Assembly: GCA_964544765.1 (NCBI GenBank)
Contig: CAZJDM010000001.1
Location: 48,260 to 112,259, forward strand
Direction of reading: 5' to 3'
Source of the DNA: CAZJDM01 sp964544765
Lineage (GTDB): Bacteria > Bdellovibrionota_B > Oligoflexia > CAYFLR01
DNA: 64,000 nucleotides
The translations under genes were made by a program, and so were the position numbers. Below are positions 37,975 to 47,516 of this stretch, piece by piece. The first letter of the stretch is position 1. Each line of letters opens with the position of its first letter. Under the pieces are notes generated by a model. That model was not told the DNA's origin. It saw nothing but the letters and a program-made list of their open reading frames with translations, and ran no database searches.

Positions 37975-38961
37975 TTATTTAAAATGGATATAGTCTTTAT
38001 GATAAGCAACAGAAGTTTTTCTTAATAATAGATCTATCCATTCCTGATAACGTTTTTTTTGTTCATTCGCTATAAGTTTTTGCTGAATTTCAGTAGCCAC
38101 CTCATTCAGAGAAAGTTGTTTTTCAGGTTGATAGCCCGTTCGTTGAATTATATGGAATCCATAAGGACTCTTAATAACCCCTCTAATTTTTCTATTTCTC
38201 ATAGAAAAAACTACCTGAAACATTTTGGGTAGTTCGTCACGGGAAAAGTAACCTAAGTCACCTCCTTTACTTGCCTCAGGAGTGGTGGATAATTCTTTAG
38301 CCTTATAAGCAAAATATTTGGTACTAGAGCGATTTTTTAATTCAGAATAAAGTTTATTAGCTTCTTTCTCTGTTTTTAAAACAATTTGACTAGCTCTTAC
38401 CCTTTCTGGGCGCTTAAATTCATCTTCGTTAGCAGAATAATATCGTTTTACTTCCAATTGCTTTATTTCCATTCCACCATAAATAACTTCCTTCATATAT
38501 TTTTCTATCAATTTTTTTTCATACATAATGTTCTCGAAATAATCTTTATCCTTTATTTTTTTCATAATCTTAGAATAAACCTCATCATCCCGATACTGTT
38601 CCTTCATGTCCTTAAAAACATCTTTTTCATATTCACCCAAAGAAAATCCTTTGGATCTAATCTCTTGAATTTGAATCTTTCTTAGTATTAAACTTCTTAA
38701 TATGTTTTTCTTTAGATGAAACAGGCCTTCCTTGGTAACCTCGTATGATTTCACCGCATCAGACGAAAATTGAAATTCTCTATTCAATTGGTCTTCTGTA
38801 ATTAAATACTTACCAATTTTTACTATATATTTTTCTTTATTAACAGGCACTGAAAGATAAGCACTATTCCTATTGGGAGAAAATAACATTGAGTAAACAA
38901 AACCAACAATAATCCCTAAAACACCAACTAAAACAAACCATCTAATCATAACTCTACTCAC
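37975..38961 (-). CDS. Membrane-anchored PpiC/SurA-type peptidyl-prolyl isomerase
   Basis: Periplasmic foldase candidate. One N-terminal membrane helix or uncleaved signal (about 6-28), a helical N-domain of about 130 residues (SurA_N-like: YLITEDQLNREFQ, LILRKIQIQEIRSKG), then a parvulin domain at about 190-290: RASQIVLKTEKEANKLY, GGDLGYFSRDELPKMFQVVF and KSPYGFHIIQ. The C-terminal helix returns to the N-domain. No lipobox is seen. It heads a minus-strand group upstream of nothing else; mfd and gpsA are encoded further upstream on the same strand. The role is likely outer-membrane protein folding. Confidence 0.88.
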   Translation of the reverse strand: MSRVMIRWFVLVGVLGIIVGFVYSMLFSPNRNSAYLSVPVNKEKYIVKIGKYLITEDQLNREFQFSSDAVKSYEVTKEGLFHLKKNILRSLILRKIQIQEIRSKGFSLGEYEKDVFKDMKEQYRDDEVYSKIMKKIKDKDYFENIMYEKKLIEKYMKEVIYGGMEIKQLEVKRYYSANEDEFKRPERVRASQIVLKTEKEANKLYSELKNRSSTKYFAYKAKELSTTPEASKGGDLGYFSRDELPKMFQVVFSMRNRKIRGVIKSPYGFHIIQRTGYQPEKQLSLNEVATEIQQKLIANEQKKRYQEWIDLLLRKTSVAYHKDYIHFK

Positions 38962-39021
38962 AAGTTAAGAAAGTAAGAAAAACATTTCAAACCCCAATTA
39001 TATGCTTTTTTATAATACAAT

Positions 39022-42000
39022 TTAATAAACATCAGCAAAAAGTTCCAGGTTTCTTTGTAGAAATATAATAGGATTTTCTTCTATTGCCCGATAATTTATC
39101 AATACACGATAATCTGGGAATAATTTAAATCTCCTGGGATATTGATTTATAACGGTTAAAATTTTTTCCACTTTAGGAGCAACATCCGGATGAAACCTAA
39201 GCTCAAAAAGACCCTTTCCTCTTTTTAATGATACAACACGAAGTTTCTTTAATATTATCTTGATCCTAATAATATCAATTAAATTTTCTACTTCTCTGGG
39301 TAAATTACCAAAACAATCTGCCAAGCTGGACACCATCTCATCCATCTCCTCTTCAGATTCTAATTGAGAAATTTGCTTATAATACTTTAGTCTCAGATTT
39401 TGATTAGAAATAAATGCTTCAGGAATAAACGCCTTTATACCCAAATCAATCTCTGGATCAATGGACTGAATGATTTTCTCTCCTTTTCGTTTTTGAATGG
39501 CTTCATTCAATAATTCTGTATAAAGTTCAAAACCAATATCAGCGATAGTTCCTGATTGTTCTGATCCCAATATGTTTCCTACCCCTCTAATATCCATATC
39601 ATAAGAAGCAATACTAAAACCTGATCCCAATTCTGAATATGTTTGAATAGCTTCCAATCTTTGTTTAGCAATATTTTGAACAGGCTCTTTTCCCGGTATA
39701 AGTAGCCAAGCATGCGCCCTTCTATTTGAACGGCCCACTCTACCTTTAAGTTGATAAAGTTGAGCAAGACCAAAAGTGTCTGCTCTATCAATTATTATTG
39801 TATTTACATTAGGAATATCCAAACCTGATTCTATGATAGTTGTGCAAACCAGAACATCAAATTTATGTTCGATGAAATCAATAAAAAGCTTTTCCAAGCT
39901 ATGTTCTGTCATTTGTCCATGGCCATACCGTACCCTACCTTCCGGTACCAGGTTTTGAATGTACTCTGAAATTCTAGCGATATTTTCTACTCGATTATGC
40001 ACAAAATAGACTTGTCCGCCTCTTTTTAATTCACTTAAAATCGCTTTCTTAATTATATCATCCTGTAATTTGGCTACATATACCCTTACAGCCATCCTAT
40101 CTACAGGAGGAGTAGCAATTATACTTAAATCACGTATCCCCAACATAGCTAGGTGTAGTGTTCTGGGGATAGGCGTTGCCGAAAGGGTCATTAAATCAAC
40201 ACCTGCTTGTAATTGTTTTAGCCGTTCTTTATGAACAACTCCAAAGCGTTGTTCTTCATCAACAACTAAAAGACCTAAATTTTTAAAACCAATATCCTTG
40301 GAGAGCAGCCTATGGGTACCAATAATTATATCTACCTTTCCTTTTTTAACATCTTCTAAAATCTTCTTTTGATCTTTCCTGGAAACAAAGCGATTTAACA
40401 TGGCTACTTTTAAATCCATTTTTTTTAATCTTGACTTAAAGGTATGATAATGCTGAAAACACAATACTGTTGTAGGTACCAAAACCGCAATCTGTTTGCC
40501 ATCCAAGGCTACTCGACAGGCAGCCCTCACAGCCACTTCAGTCTTTCCATATCCAACATCACCACAAATCAGCCTATCCATAGGTTTATCTAGATCAAGA
40601 TCTAACATTACATTATTAATTGCTTCTTGCTGATCCTCTGTTTCTTCATAAGGAAAAGCGGCTTCAAACTCCTGATACATTTCATCAATAGGACTATATG
40701 GTTCTCGTTTACATAAAGATCGAACAGCTTGAATTTGTAGTAATTTATCAGATATGTCTTCAATAGCTTTTTTTGCTTTCTTTTTAGCAGTTTCCCAAGC
40801 CTTTCCTCCCAATTTATCCACCGTAATGGTTCTACCTTCTCCACCTATAAATTTTTGTAAAATGGAAAGGCGATAAACAGGGACATATATTTTATCACCA
40901 CCTAAATATTCAATTAATAGATAATCATTATCTTCACCGGAAAAATTCAAACGATATAAACCTTTATAAATACCCTTACCATGATGTAAATGAACAACAA
41001 TATCATCTTCTTTTAATTCAGAAAAATCAGAAAAAGACAGTTTCTTTTTAGGATCTTTGGGTTTCTTGGCTCGTTTACCAAAAATATCCTCTTCTGTGAC
41101 ATATAAAACCTGAAAATCCGGAGCAATAAAGCCATCTGATAACTTTCCCGTAACGAGACGATAAGTGCCTTCTTCTTTAATATGAATATCATGTAATTTA
41201 AATAGTTCTTTTAACCTCTCAGCTTGAGATTTTAAACGAGCGACAAAATTGATTTGATAACCATCTTGAGTTAACTGCTTTATATTTTTAGCGACCTCAC
41301 TTAAATCTTGCTTATTTTTTCCCAGAATATTTCTATCAAGCGTTTTGATTAAAGACACCGCAGGTTTAAAACTATATGGTATGGTTTTTCCGACCTTATC
41401 TGACTCTTCTGTTAAATTAATACCACCGGTCCAACAACATTTCTCCTTTGAAATCATAGACATTAAATCTTGATGACTAAAATGACTTTTTTCAAATTCT
41501 GGAAGATACGGTATTAGCTGATTGGATGGAAAATCTTGATACCTGTTTTTATATTCGATCACTTTTTCCGAAAAAGACAATTGATCCCAAAAAATTATTC
41601 TTCTATTTTTCGATAAATAATCAAAAATTGAATTAGTCTTATAAAAAAAAGCGATAAAATCATCTATCCCATTAAAAAAGGTTTGGTTTTTAAAATCGGT
41701 AACTATTGAGTATTGTAGATTGGGATCTATTTCCTCTTTATCCATATAATCCTTTAATTCAAGAATCTTGGACTCTTCAGTTCCATCGAAGATGAATTCT
41801 CTACAAGGAATTATTTTGATACTGGATAACTTAGTTATAGATTTCTGCGATTCAGGAGAGAACGTTCTAATATCTTCTACTTGATCATCAAACAATTCAA
41901 GACGAACAGGATATTCTTTACCCGGAAGAAAAACGTCTATTATCTCACCTCTACTAGAGAAGGAGCCTGTATCTTCTACTAGGGTTACATTTTGATATCC

Positions 42001-42438
42001 CCAATAAGCGAGTTTAGTTAAAAAGTCGTATTTATCAAGATTTTCACCGATCCTTAACTCAAAATTACTTTGGGCTAATATGTCTCGATCAATACATTTC
42101 TTCTGAATCGCATCAGTAGTTGTTATAACAATCCTATTTTCCGACGATTCAGTTATCAATGAACAAAGACAATAACAACGATCAGCAGAATCAAATATTG
42201 TTCGCCCTTCAAAGGAGGGATATTCAAAAATTTTAACATTTAAATTACGAGTAAAAAAACCCACATCATCAACAAAATTAAGCATTTGTTTTTCTGTTGG
42301 AAAAATAATCAGATAATCGGCTGGCGATTTCTGGGTTTGAATCATTTTGTTAATTAAAAATGATAATTGAGTTGGCTGTGTTATCCCAGATAAATAAACA
42401 GGGGTTAAATCAGATTCCTCTAGAAAACTCATTTTCAT
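39022..42438 (-). CDS. mfd: Transcription-repair coupling factor Mfd
   Basis: SF2 translocase that removes RNA polymerase stalled at lesions and recruits UvrA. The N-terminal UvrB-like region (SSRGEIIDVFLPG), a CarD-like RNA-polymerase-interaction domain (DIVVHLHHGKGIYKGL, DYLLIEYLGGDKIYVP), helicase motifs GDVGYGKTEVAVRAA (Walker A), VDEEQRFGVVHKERLK, LSATPIPRTLHLAM and GRVGRSNRRAHAWLL, and a C-terminal D7 domain are in order. The length of 1138 residues is typical. Its start overlaps the end of gpsA by 29 bp. Confidence 0.97.
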   Translation of the reverse strand: MKMSFLEESDLTPVYLSGITQPTQLSFLINKMIQTQKSPADYLIIFPTEKQMLNFVDDVGFFTRNLNVKIFEYPSFEGRTIFDSADRCYCLCSLITESSENRIVITTTDAIQKKCIDRDILAQSNFELRIGENLDKYDFLTKLAYWGYQNVTLVEDTGSFSSRGEIIDVFLPGKEYPVRLELFDDQVEDIRTFSPESQKSITKLSSIKIIPCREFIFDGTEESKILELKDYMDKEEIDPNLQYSIVTDFKNQTFFNGIDDFIAFFYKTNSIFDYLSKNRRIIFWDQLSFSEKVIEYKNRYQDFPSNQLIPYLPEFEKSHFSHQDLMSMISKEKCCWTGGINLTEESDKVGKTIPYSFKPAVSLIKTLDRNILGKNKQDLSEVAKNIKQLTQDGYQINFVARLKSQAERLKELFKLHDIHIKEEGTYRLVTGKLSDGFIAPDFQVLYVTEEDIFGKRAKKPKDPKKKLSFSDFSELKEDDIVVHLHHGKGIYKGLYRLNFSGEDNDYLLIEYLGGDKIYVPVYRLSILQKFIGGEGRTITVDKLGGKAWETAKKKAKKAIEDISDKLLQIQAVRSLCKREPYSPIDEMYQEFEAAFPYEETEDQQEAINNVMLDLDLDKPMDRLICGDVGYGKTEVAVRAACRVALDGKQIAVLVPTTVLCFQHYHTFKSRLKKMDLKVAMLNRFVSRKDQKKILEDVKKGKVDIIIGTHRLLSKDIGFKNLGLLVVDEEQRFGVVHKERLKQLQAGVDLMTLSATPIPRTLHLAMLGIRDLSIIATPPVDRMAVRVYVAKLQDDIIKKAILSELKRGGQVYFVHNRVENIARISEYIQNLVPEGRVRYGHGQMTEHSLEKLFIDFIEHKFDVLVCTTIIESGLDIPNVNTIIIDRADTFGLAQLYQLKGRVGRSNRRAHAWLLIPGKEPVQNIAKQRLEAIQTYSELGSGFSIASYDMDIRGVGNILGSEQSGTIADIGFELYTELLNEAIQKRKGEKIIQSIDPEIDLGIKAFIPEAFISNQNLRLKYYKQISQLESEEEMDEMVSSLADCFGNLPREVENLIDIIRIKIILKKLRVVSLKRGKGLFELRFHPDVAPKVEKILTVINQYPRRFKLFPDYRVLINYRAIEENPIIFLQRNLELFADVY

Positions 42439-43441
42439 CTTTCAGACCTCTTGTCATCAGATTGTTAATGGCGGATTTGGGAGAATGTCCATGAAAAATA
42501 ATATTATAAAGCTGTTCAGTGATAGGCATTTCAATCTCATGTCTGCTTGAAAGTTCATAAACAGCTTTAACAGTAGAAACCCCTTCAACTACATGCCCCA
42601 TCCCGGTTAAAATATCATCCACCTTTCGACCTTGAGACAATTCAAAACCAAAAGTTCGGTTTCTACTAAGTTTACCATTACATGTTAATACCAGATCTCC
42701 AATTCCAGCTAGGCCAAGAAAAGTTATAGGATCAGCTCCCATTTTCTTTCCAAATCTGGCAATCTCAGCTAATCCTCTTGTTATTATAGCGGCTTCTGAA
42801 TTTTTGCCAATACTTAGTCCTGAAATAATTCCTGCACCTATAGCAATGATATTCTTTAAAGAACCAGCTACTTCCAGTCCCTTTACATCTTCAGTGGTAT
42901 ATACTCTAAAATAAGAGGTCGAAAAAATCTCTTGAATTTGTTTACGAGACTCTCCTTTTACTCCGGCTAAACAAATTGCGGTTGGTCTTTGCTCAGCAAT
43001 TTCTTGAGCGAAGCTGGGGCCGGATAAATAAAAGAAGTTATCTGGATTTATATCTGGTAAAGCTCTAATAATAACTTCATCCATCAAGCTTAATTCGGTA
43101 ACATCAATTCCCTTTGAACAGCATACAAATGGGACATTGGGCGGAAATAGACAGACATTTTTCATTAAAACATTTTTAACTGTCTGAGCTGGCAGGGCAA
43201 TAACAATTAAAGCTGTGTCTAATAAAGCCTGCTCTAAATTAGTTGTAGCACTAATATTCTCTTTTAAAAAAATATTTTTTAAAGCTTTTTCATTGGTATG
43301 TTTATGATTGACCTCCTCCACGACAGATTCGGACCTCCCCCATAAACAAACATTTTTAACCTTACCAGATAACAATTGCGCTAAAGCTGAACCATAGCTG
43401 CCAATTCCTAAAATTGTAATTTTTTTTTCTTGAAATATCAT
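42410..43441 (-). CDS. gpsA: NAD(P)-dependent glycerol-3-phosphate dehydrogenase
   Basis: Reduces dihydroxyacetone phosphate to sn-glycerol 3-phosphate for phospholipid synthesis. The Rossmann motif is GIGSYGSALAQLL; then CCSKGID, LSGPSFAQEIAE, the catalytic-Lys region VAGSLKNIIAIGAGI, GLAGIGDLVLTC and SRNRTFG. The length of 343 residues is slightly longer than the usual 330. It is co-oriented with mfd and overlaps it. Confidence 0.96.
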   Translation of the reverse strand: MIFQEKKITILGIGSYGSALAQLLSGKVKNVCLWGRSESVVEEVNHKHTNEKALKNIFLKENISATTNLEQALLDTALIVIALPAQTVKNVLMKNVCLFPPNVPFVCCSKGIDVTELSLMDEVIIRALPDINPDNFFYLSGPSFAQEIAEQRPTAICLAGVKGESRKQIQEIFSTSYFRVYTTEDVKGLEVAGSLKNIIAIGAGIISGLSIGKNSEAAIITRGLAEIARFGKKMGADPITFLGLAGIGDLVLTCNGKLSRNRTFGFELSQGRKVDDILTGMGHVVEGVSTVKAVYELSSRHEIEMPITEQLYNIIFHGHSPKSAINNLMTRGLKDENEFSRGI

Positions 43442-43488
43442 TGTCTATTACCTCTAAGAAGTATAAGTGGCTACCATAAAAGACCTGC

Positions 43489-43513
43489 TTAGGTTTAAAT
43501 TTCATAAACCTAA
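43489..43513. promoter_or_regulatory. 9-bp inverted repeat upstream of gpsA
   Basis: TTAGGTTTA (43489-43497) and TAAACCTAA (43505-43513) are perfect reverse complements with a 7-nt loop, 48 bp before the gpsA start codon on the minus strand. No T-run follows on either strand, so an operator or leader hairpin is likelier than a terminator. Confidence 0.5.
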
Positions 43514-43651
43514 ACGGTGAACTAGGATCTTTATGATGTCTTCTATCTATGTCAACTACCCATTTTGCATAATAATCGTAATCTAAAAGAACAACCCTAG
43601 CTACTTGTTCTTTTCTTTAAATACATTTCACGCCGGAGTCCTTATAACACA

Positions 43652-43716
43652 AATATTATCAGGATACCTATAATTAATTTTTAATATTATCAGACAATTT
43701 GATAAAATTGATAATA
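43652..43716. promoter_or_regulatory. Direct repeat and dyad over the start of the FGE-like lipoprotein gene
   Basis: AATATTATCAG occurs at 43652-43662 and again at 43683-43693, 31 bp apart (three helical turns). The second copy is the left arm of a dyad (TATTATCA at 43685-43692 with TGATAATA at 43709-43716, plus an inner 4-bp stem) that ends on the A of the start codon. A TATAAT at 43669-43674 between the copies may be a -10 element. This looks like an operator and/or a start-masking hairpin. Confidence 0.5.
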
Positions 43717-44399
43717 TGAAAAAACTTTACAGAATATTTTGTTTGACGGGTCTATTTTTTATCCTAAATAGTTGTACAACACTATTTTTCAGACCCCCTT
43801 TTTTAAAAACCAATTGTCCCACAGGAATGTCGCTTGTGTATTCTCTTGAGAACGAAGTAAACGTGTGTGTTGATATATACGAATACGGCAATAGAGGAGA
43901 TCCTTATCCTCTGGCCCATCAGAATTTTTTTAACTGTAAAAGACTGTGTAATAAAAGAGGAAAAAGACTGCTTAACCATACTGAATGGGTAACAGCTTGC
44001 CAAAGAACACCTCGTCGATACTGCAATATCTATCAAAAACACCCGATAATTATGAAAAGGACTCGAAAAGCCCGTTGGATATATAATAAAAAAAACTGTA
44101 AAAAAGGCAGAAATGCCTGGAGTTATACTTGTATGAATGATCCTTCTTTGAATAGCCGAGGTCTGGCCAAACATAAAGAGTTTCCTAGATGTAGATCCAA
44201 ATATGGGATTCGCCATATGATTGGAAATCTGGGAGAATGGGTTTCAAATGATTACAAACATCGAAGAAAACAAATAGGTTGGTTCAATGGAGGGTTATAT
44301 TCTCAAAAAAAATCATCCTGTAGATATTTAACCGTTGCCCATGGACCGAGATATTATGACTATTCAATTGGATGCCGTTGTGGCAAAGATCCAACTTAA
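43716..44399 (+). CDS. Lipoprotein with FGE-sulfatase (SUMF1-like) domain
   Basis: A 227-residue protein with a lipoprotein signal (KLYRIFCLTGLFFILNSC; lipobox Cys at 20). The rest is a formylglycine-generating-enzyme-like fold: CPTGMSLVYS, VCVDIYEYGN, a CKRLCNKRGKRLLNHTEWVTAC block, MIGNLGEWVSN and the end SIGCRCGKD. Ten or more Cys suggest periplasmic disulfides. Many such secreted domains are not oxidases but ligand-binding or iron-enzyme relatives (EgtB/PvdO), so activity is unknown. A second member follows immediately. Confidence 0.8.
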   Translation: MKKLYRIFCLTGLFFILNSCTTLFFRPPFLKTNCPTGMSLVYSLENEVNVCVDIYEYGNRGDPYPLAHQNFFNCKRLCNKRGKRLLNHTEWVTACQRTPRRYCNIYQKHPIIMKRTRKARWIYNKKNCKKGRNAWSYTCMNDPSLNSRGLAKHKEFPRCRSKYGIRHMIGNLGEWVSNDYKHRRKQIGWFNGGLYSQKKSSCRYLTVAHGPRYYDYSIGCRCGKDPT

Positions 44400-44405
44400 C
44401 CAATA

Positions 44406-44445
44406 TTAATTATAATCATGGAGTATTAATTATAATTATGGAGTA
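44406..44445 (+). repeat. 20-bp tandem duplication between the two FGE-like genes
   Basis: TTAATTATAATCATGGAGTA (44406-44425) is followed directly by a copy with one substitution (44426-44445). The GGAG it contains could act as a ribosome-binding site, but its spacing to the ATG at 44455 is long (about 11 bases). Confidence 0.75.
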
Positions 44446-44454
44446 AGATTAGAT

Positions 44455-45492
44455 ATGCTAAGATTTAATATTACCATTAGACAAAAACACATCATCATTA
44501 ACTTATTGCTATTTTTCCATTACAACCCCAATTTACTGGGAAAAAGCTCTTTGGCTCTGACCAAACAGCGACAACAGTTAATAAAAACCATACAAAAACA
44601 TCACCAATACGATAACAAAACAATAAAAACCTTGAGCAACTATATACAACAATCCTCTTTTATTAGTCAGGGGAATCCTAAAATCACTAAACATCCTGTG
44701 AGGACTAAAGAATGTTTTAATAAACTGAAAAAGCTATCCATTAACTACAATAACCCATCCTTCATCAAAATATGTAAATCCCCTTACATGGCGCCATTAT
44801 ATGACCCCAAAAAAGAAAAACCTTCCCAAGCTACTACATGCATAGATCAATTTGAATTTCCCAATATTCCTTGCGAATATCCATTAGTTTGGATTAGATC
44901 CAATGAAGCGGCAAAGATATGCAATATAGTTGGCAAAAGACTCTGTGACACTCACGAATGGGAAGGTGCATGCGCAGGAAGACTTCGCTCTCCTGACTAT
45001 GCCTTTCATTTAACGACCACAAAACAATCAGCAAAAACCAAGCACCGCCTTTTAAGAAAAAACCACAACAACTCTAGAAAACAAATATGGGCCTATGGAA
45101 ATAAGCAAAATCATGGTTTATGCGCCACAAATAGTTCTAAAAGTCCAGGTTGTAACCGAGCCTTGCAACAAGGAAAATCTGTTTGGCAATCCTGTGGGTC
45201 AAATACCTATCCAGCGGGATATTTTCCTCAATGCAAAAGCCCGTTAGGAGTATATGATCAACATGGAAATGCCGCCGAACACATGAGTCTGCCGCTTAGC
45301 TCTGAACAATTTACTAAAAATGAAGGTAGTGGCCATACCGAAATGAAGGGAAGCTGGTTCGTTTTTAAAAAATACTCAGCTCATCAGGATGATTGCCGAT
45401 GGCGAGCTCCGTACTGGCACGGTAGCAAAGTAAATGATAAAAAAAGCCATCATAATTATCATTTGGGATTTAGGTGTTGTAAAGATATATAA
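44455..45492 (+). CDS. Second FGE-sulfatase (SUMF1-like) domain protein
   Basis: A 345-residue protein with a hydrophobic segment at about 14-30 that may be a signal peptide, a basic helical stretch to about 120, then an FGE-like domain: TTCIDQFEFPNIPCEYP, EAAKICNIVGKRLCDTHEWEGACAG, FPQCKSPLGVYDQHGNAAEHM, GSWFVFKK and HLGFRCCKDI at the end. It shares the KRLC-x5-EW-x2-AC pattern with the preceding lipoprotein, so they are probably paralogues. The domain GN-(A/L)-x-E pattern is retained. Substrate unknown. Confidence 0.75.
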   Translation: MLRFNITIRQKHIIINLLLFFHYNPNLLGKSSLALTKQRQQLIKTIQKHHQYDNKTIKTLSNYIQQSSFISQGNPKITKHPVRTKECFNKLKKLSINYNNPSFIKICKSPYMAPLYDPKKEKPSQATTCIDQFEFPNIPCEYPLVWIRSNEAAKICNIVGKRLCDTHEWEGACAGRLRSPDYAFHLTTTKQSAKTKHRLLRKNHNNSRKQIWAYGNKQNHGLCATNSSKSPGCNRALQQGKSVWQSCGSNTYPAGYFPQCKSPLGVYDQHGNAAEHMSLPLSSEQFTKNEGSGHTEMKGSWFVFKKYSAHQDDCRWRAPYWHGSKVNDKKSHHNYHLGFRCCKDI

Positions 45493-45514
45493 GTTATATA
45501 GATAAGGTCATTAC

Positions 45515-47128
45515 TTATTCACTAGTGGCAATAATATCATTACCCGATTTTAAAGCAGATCTTTTAAAAACATAGAAAAAATCTCGATTATTATTATCTA
45601 AAATGTACCGGTGTCTTTTTAATCCTTTGGGATATTCCATTTCGGTATGTAAATATTCAACAGTTACTTTTCCTTTCTTCTCAGGATCGACTTTCACAAT
45701 CGCATTATGCATATACATATAGGCATTCATATCTAACTGCATGGCCGTATTACATGAATAAGATTGAAAAACACGAGCCATTGTACTTGGAGTTGCATAA
45801 GTAAAAGCGGCAAAAACTAAAAATCTTTTGTCTTTATTCTTTTGAATACAAACCGCTGATCTTAAGGTACGCAAATTACCGTTAACATCACCGGACCAAT
45901 TACCCGGTCCCCATTTATTAACAAATTTACTAGGTGCACCTTCATCAATAATTAATACACCATTCTGTCGAGCGCTCACTACATTTTTTAATAAAGCACC
46001 TTGCTCTTCTTTTGATTCTGGCCATTTGATAATATCTACATTACCATCTTTAGTTGAATAAAGAGTGGCTAATCTCGGTTGTAAAGTTCTAAGGACTATT
46101 CCATTTTCAACATAACCATAGGTTTTTCCTCTATGAGGACCCCATTTGAAATATCCATGAGAATCTTTAAAGCCACCAATAAATACGCCTACTGTATCTT
46201 TAATTCTATAAGGAGGAACTGAACCAATGGGAACAACACCAGAGAGATTATTCGGATTTCTTGATGAGTTTTTTACTTGTCCAGGATATTTAGTACCAAT
46301 TACATAGTTTACAGCATATTTGGATAAATCATAGGCTGTCAGATAAACTAGTTTTTGTTTTACCTTACTTGATAAAGGTTTTACCCGTTTTGGATAAGTT
46401 TGCATTATAGCCTTATCAACCAAACCTGGAATCATTAAGCTAACATACACATCAGGTTGAAGCTTGGTTTGGTACCATTTACCAAAACTTAATTTACTAT
46501 TTTTAGTACTACCATTATTACTATTATTACTGTGTAAAGATATTCCCAAATTGTTTCTCACTGAAACAAAATCCTTTTTGGGATCTAGATTGATTTGAGC
46601 ATCCAATAATGGTGACTCATTATGATGTCGATAATAATCATTTTTTAATAAATGTTTATATTGAGCTTCTTCGGCTTTTAAACTAACTAAAAATGGTTTT
46701 ACCCAGTTAATAATTGTTTCCCCAAAATCTCTTTTCCTTAATGCTTCTGTTGCCCATTCGGTCATTGACAACCTTGTATTACTGGACCTTTTTAGTCTAA
46801 CATACACTAAACCATTGCAAATGGGATAATAAGGATTCTTATATTTAGCTAATTTCCTTTGAAAAGAACGAATATTTTTTCCTTCCCATAATTTACAGGA
46901 TATCTGAGTTCCAGAACTTCTATTAATTAAAAGTAGACCTTTTTCAATTAAATTGATTTCATTTTGATCGAAGACATTTTCTAAATGATATACAACCTTT
47001 GTTTTTCCTTTGGTGGTTAACCTGTACCATTTATTTATATCCGGATTAAGATTGGTTAAGGTAGCTTCACCGAACATACTTATCGGGGTTAATATTATAC
47101 TCAGGAACAAGAGTCCTAATACTTTCAT
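45515..47128 (-). CDS. Secreted protein, possible phosphodiester-glycosidase (NAGPA-like) fold
   Basis: A 537-residue protein with a signal peptide (KVLGLLFLSIILTPISMFG). The first 280 residues are unrecognised. From about 300 the order FIGGFKDSHGYFKWGP, YVENGIVLRTLQPRLATLY, RSAVCIQKNKDKRFLVFAAF and the helix STMARVFQSYSCNTAMQLDMNAYMYMHN follows the layout of NAGPA/phosphodiester-glycosidase domains (which normally have a Gly-rich LDGGGS at the end; here LDMNAYM). This assignment is a distant, by-eye match. The gene is convergent with the FGE-like pair. Confidence 0.5.
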   Translation of the reverse strand: MKVLGLLFLSIILTPISMFGEATLTNLNPDINKWYRLTTKGKTKVVYHLENVFDQNEINLIEKGLLLINRSSGTQISCKLWEGKNIRSFQRKLAKYKNPYYPICNGLVYVRLKRSSNTRLSMTEWATEALRKRDFGETIINWVKPFLVSLKAEEAQYKHLLKNDYYRHHNESPLLDAQINLDPKKDFVSVRNNLGISLHSNNSNNGSTKNSKLSFGKWYQTKLQPDVYVSLMIPGLVDKAIMQTYPKRVKPLSSKVKQKLVYLTAYDLSKYAVNYVIGTKYPGQVKNSSRNPNNLSGVVPIGSVPPYRIKDTVGVFIGGFKDSHGYFKWGPHRGKTYGYVENGIVLRTLQPRLATLYSTKDGNVDIIKWPESKEEQGALLKNVVSARQNGVLIIDEGAPSKFVNKWGPGNWSGDVNGNLRTLRSAVCIQKNKDKRFLVFAAFTYATPSTMARVFQSYSCNTAMQLDMNAYMYMHNAIVKVDPEKKGKVTVEYLHTEMEYPKGLKRHRYILDNNNRDFFYVFKRSALKSGNDIIATSE

Positions 47129-47311
47129 TCTTCCTCACTCCTTTTCCCCCTTAACTAAAATTTAGGCAACACACGCCCTTCTGACTGAAATTGAGAAGCA
47201 ATATTCATGCCGTTTTTTAAATAAATAGCAAAAAATTTCTTAATCAATTTTAATATGTTATTTTAAACACTTAGATAATATAGCTTCGAATGAAATAACC
47301 AATACATGTCC

Positions 47312-47339
47312 AATAACTAGACAATATTGTCTAATTATT
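47312..47339. promoter_or_regulatory. 28-bp operator-like dyad
   Basis: The core TAGACAATATTGTCTA (47318-47333) is a perfect 16-bp palindrome. Five more complementary bases lie on each side after one mismatch. It lies about 185 bp upstream of the leftward secreted-protein gene. The form suggests a site for a dimeric regulator. Confidence 0.55.
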
Positions 47340-47516
47340 TAGTAGTTTGACTACAAAATATTAAATTAAAATAATATGAATTAGCGTTTATAATCATTTC
47401 CAAAGCAAATTTAATTAGCCGGCCATTCAAACTTTCTAAGAAGATATAAGTTGTAAGTTACAAAAATCTAAAGTAATTTTGTTAATGTACAATTTATTAA
47501 GATTTTTCTTGTCTTT

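Noticed and set aside
38386..38685. 99-codon plus-strand frame opposite the PpiC gene
   Set aside because: Phe/Ile-rich shadow typical of the complement of Lys/Glu-rich coding DNA.
43489..43513. Hairpin as an intrinsic terminator
   Set aside because: No T-run on either side in either direction.
43803..44216. 137-codon minus-strand frame within the FGE-like lipoprotein gene
   Set aside because: The forward frame has a lipobox and domain motifs; the reverse product has none.
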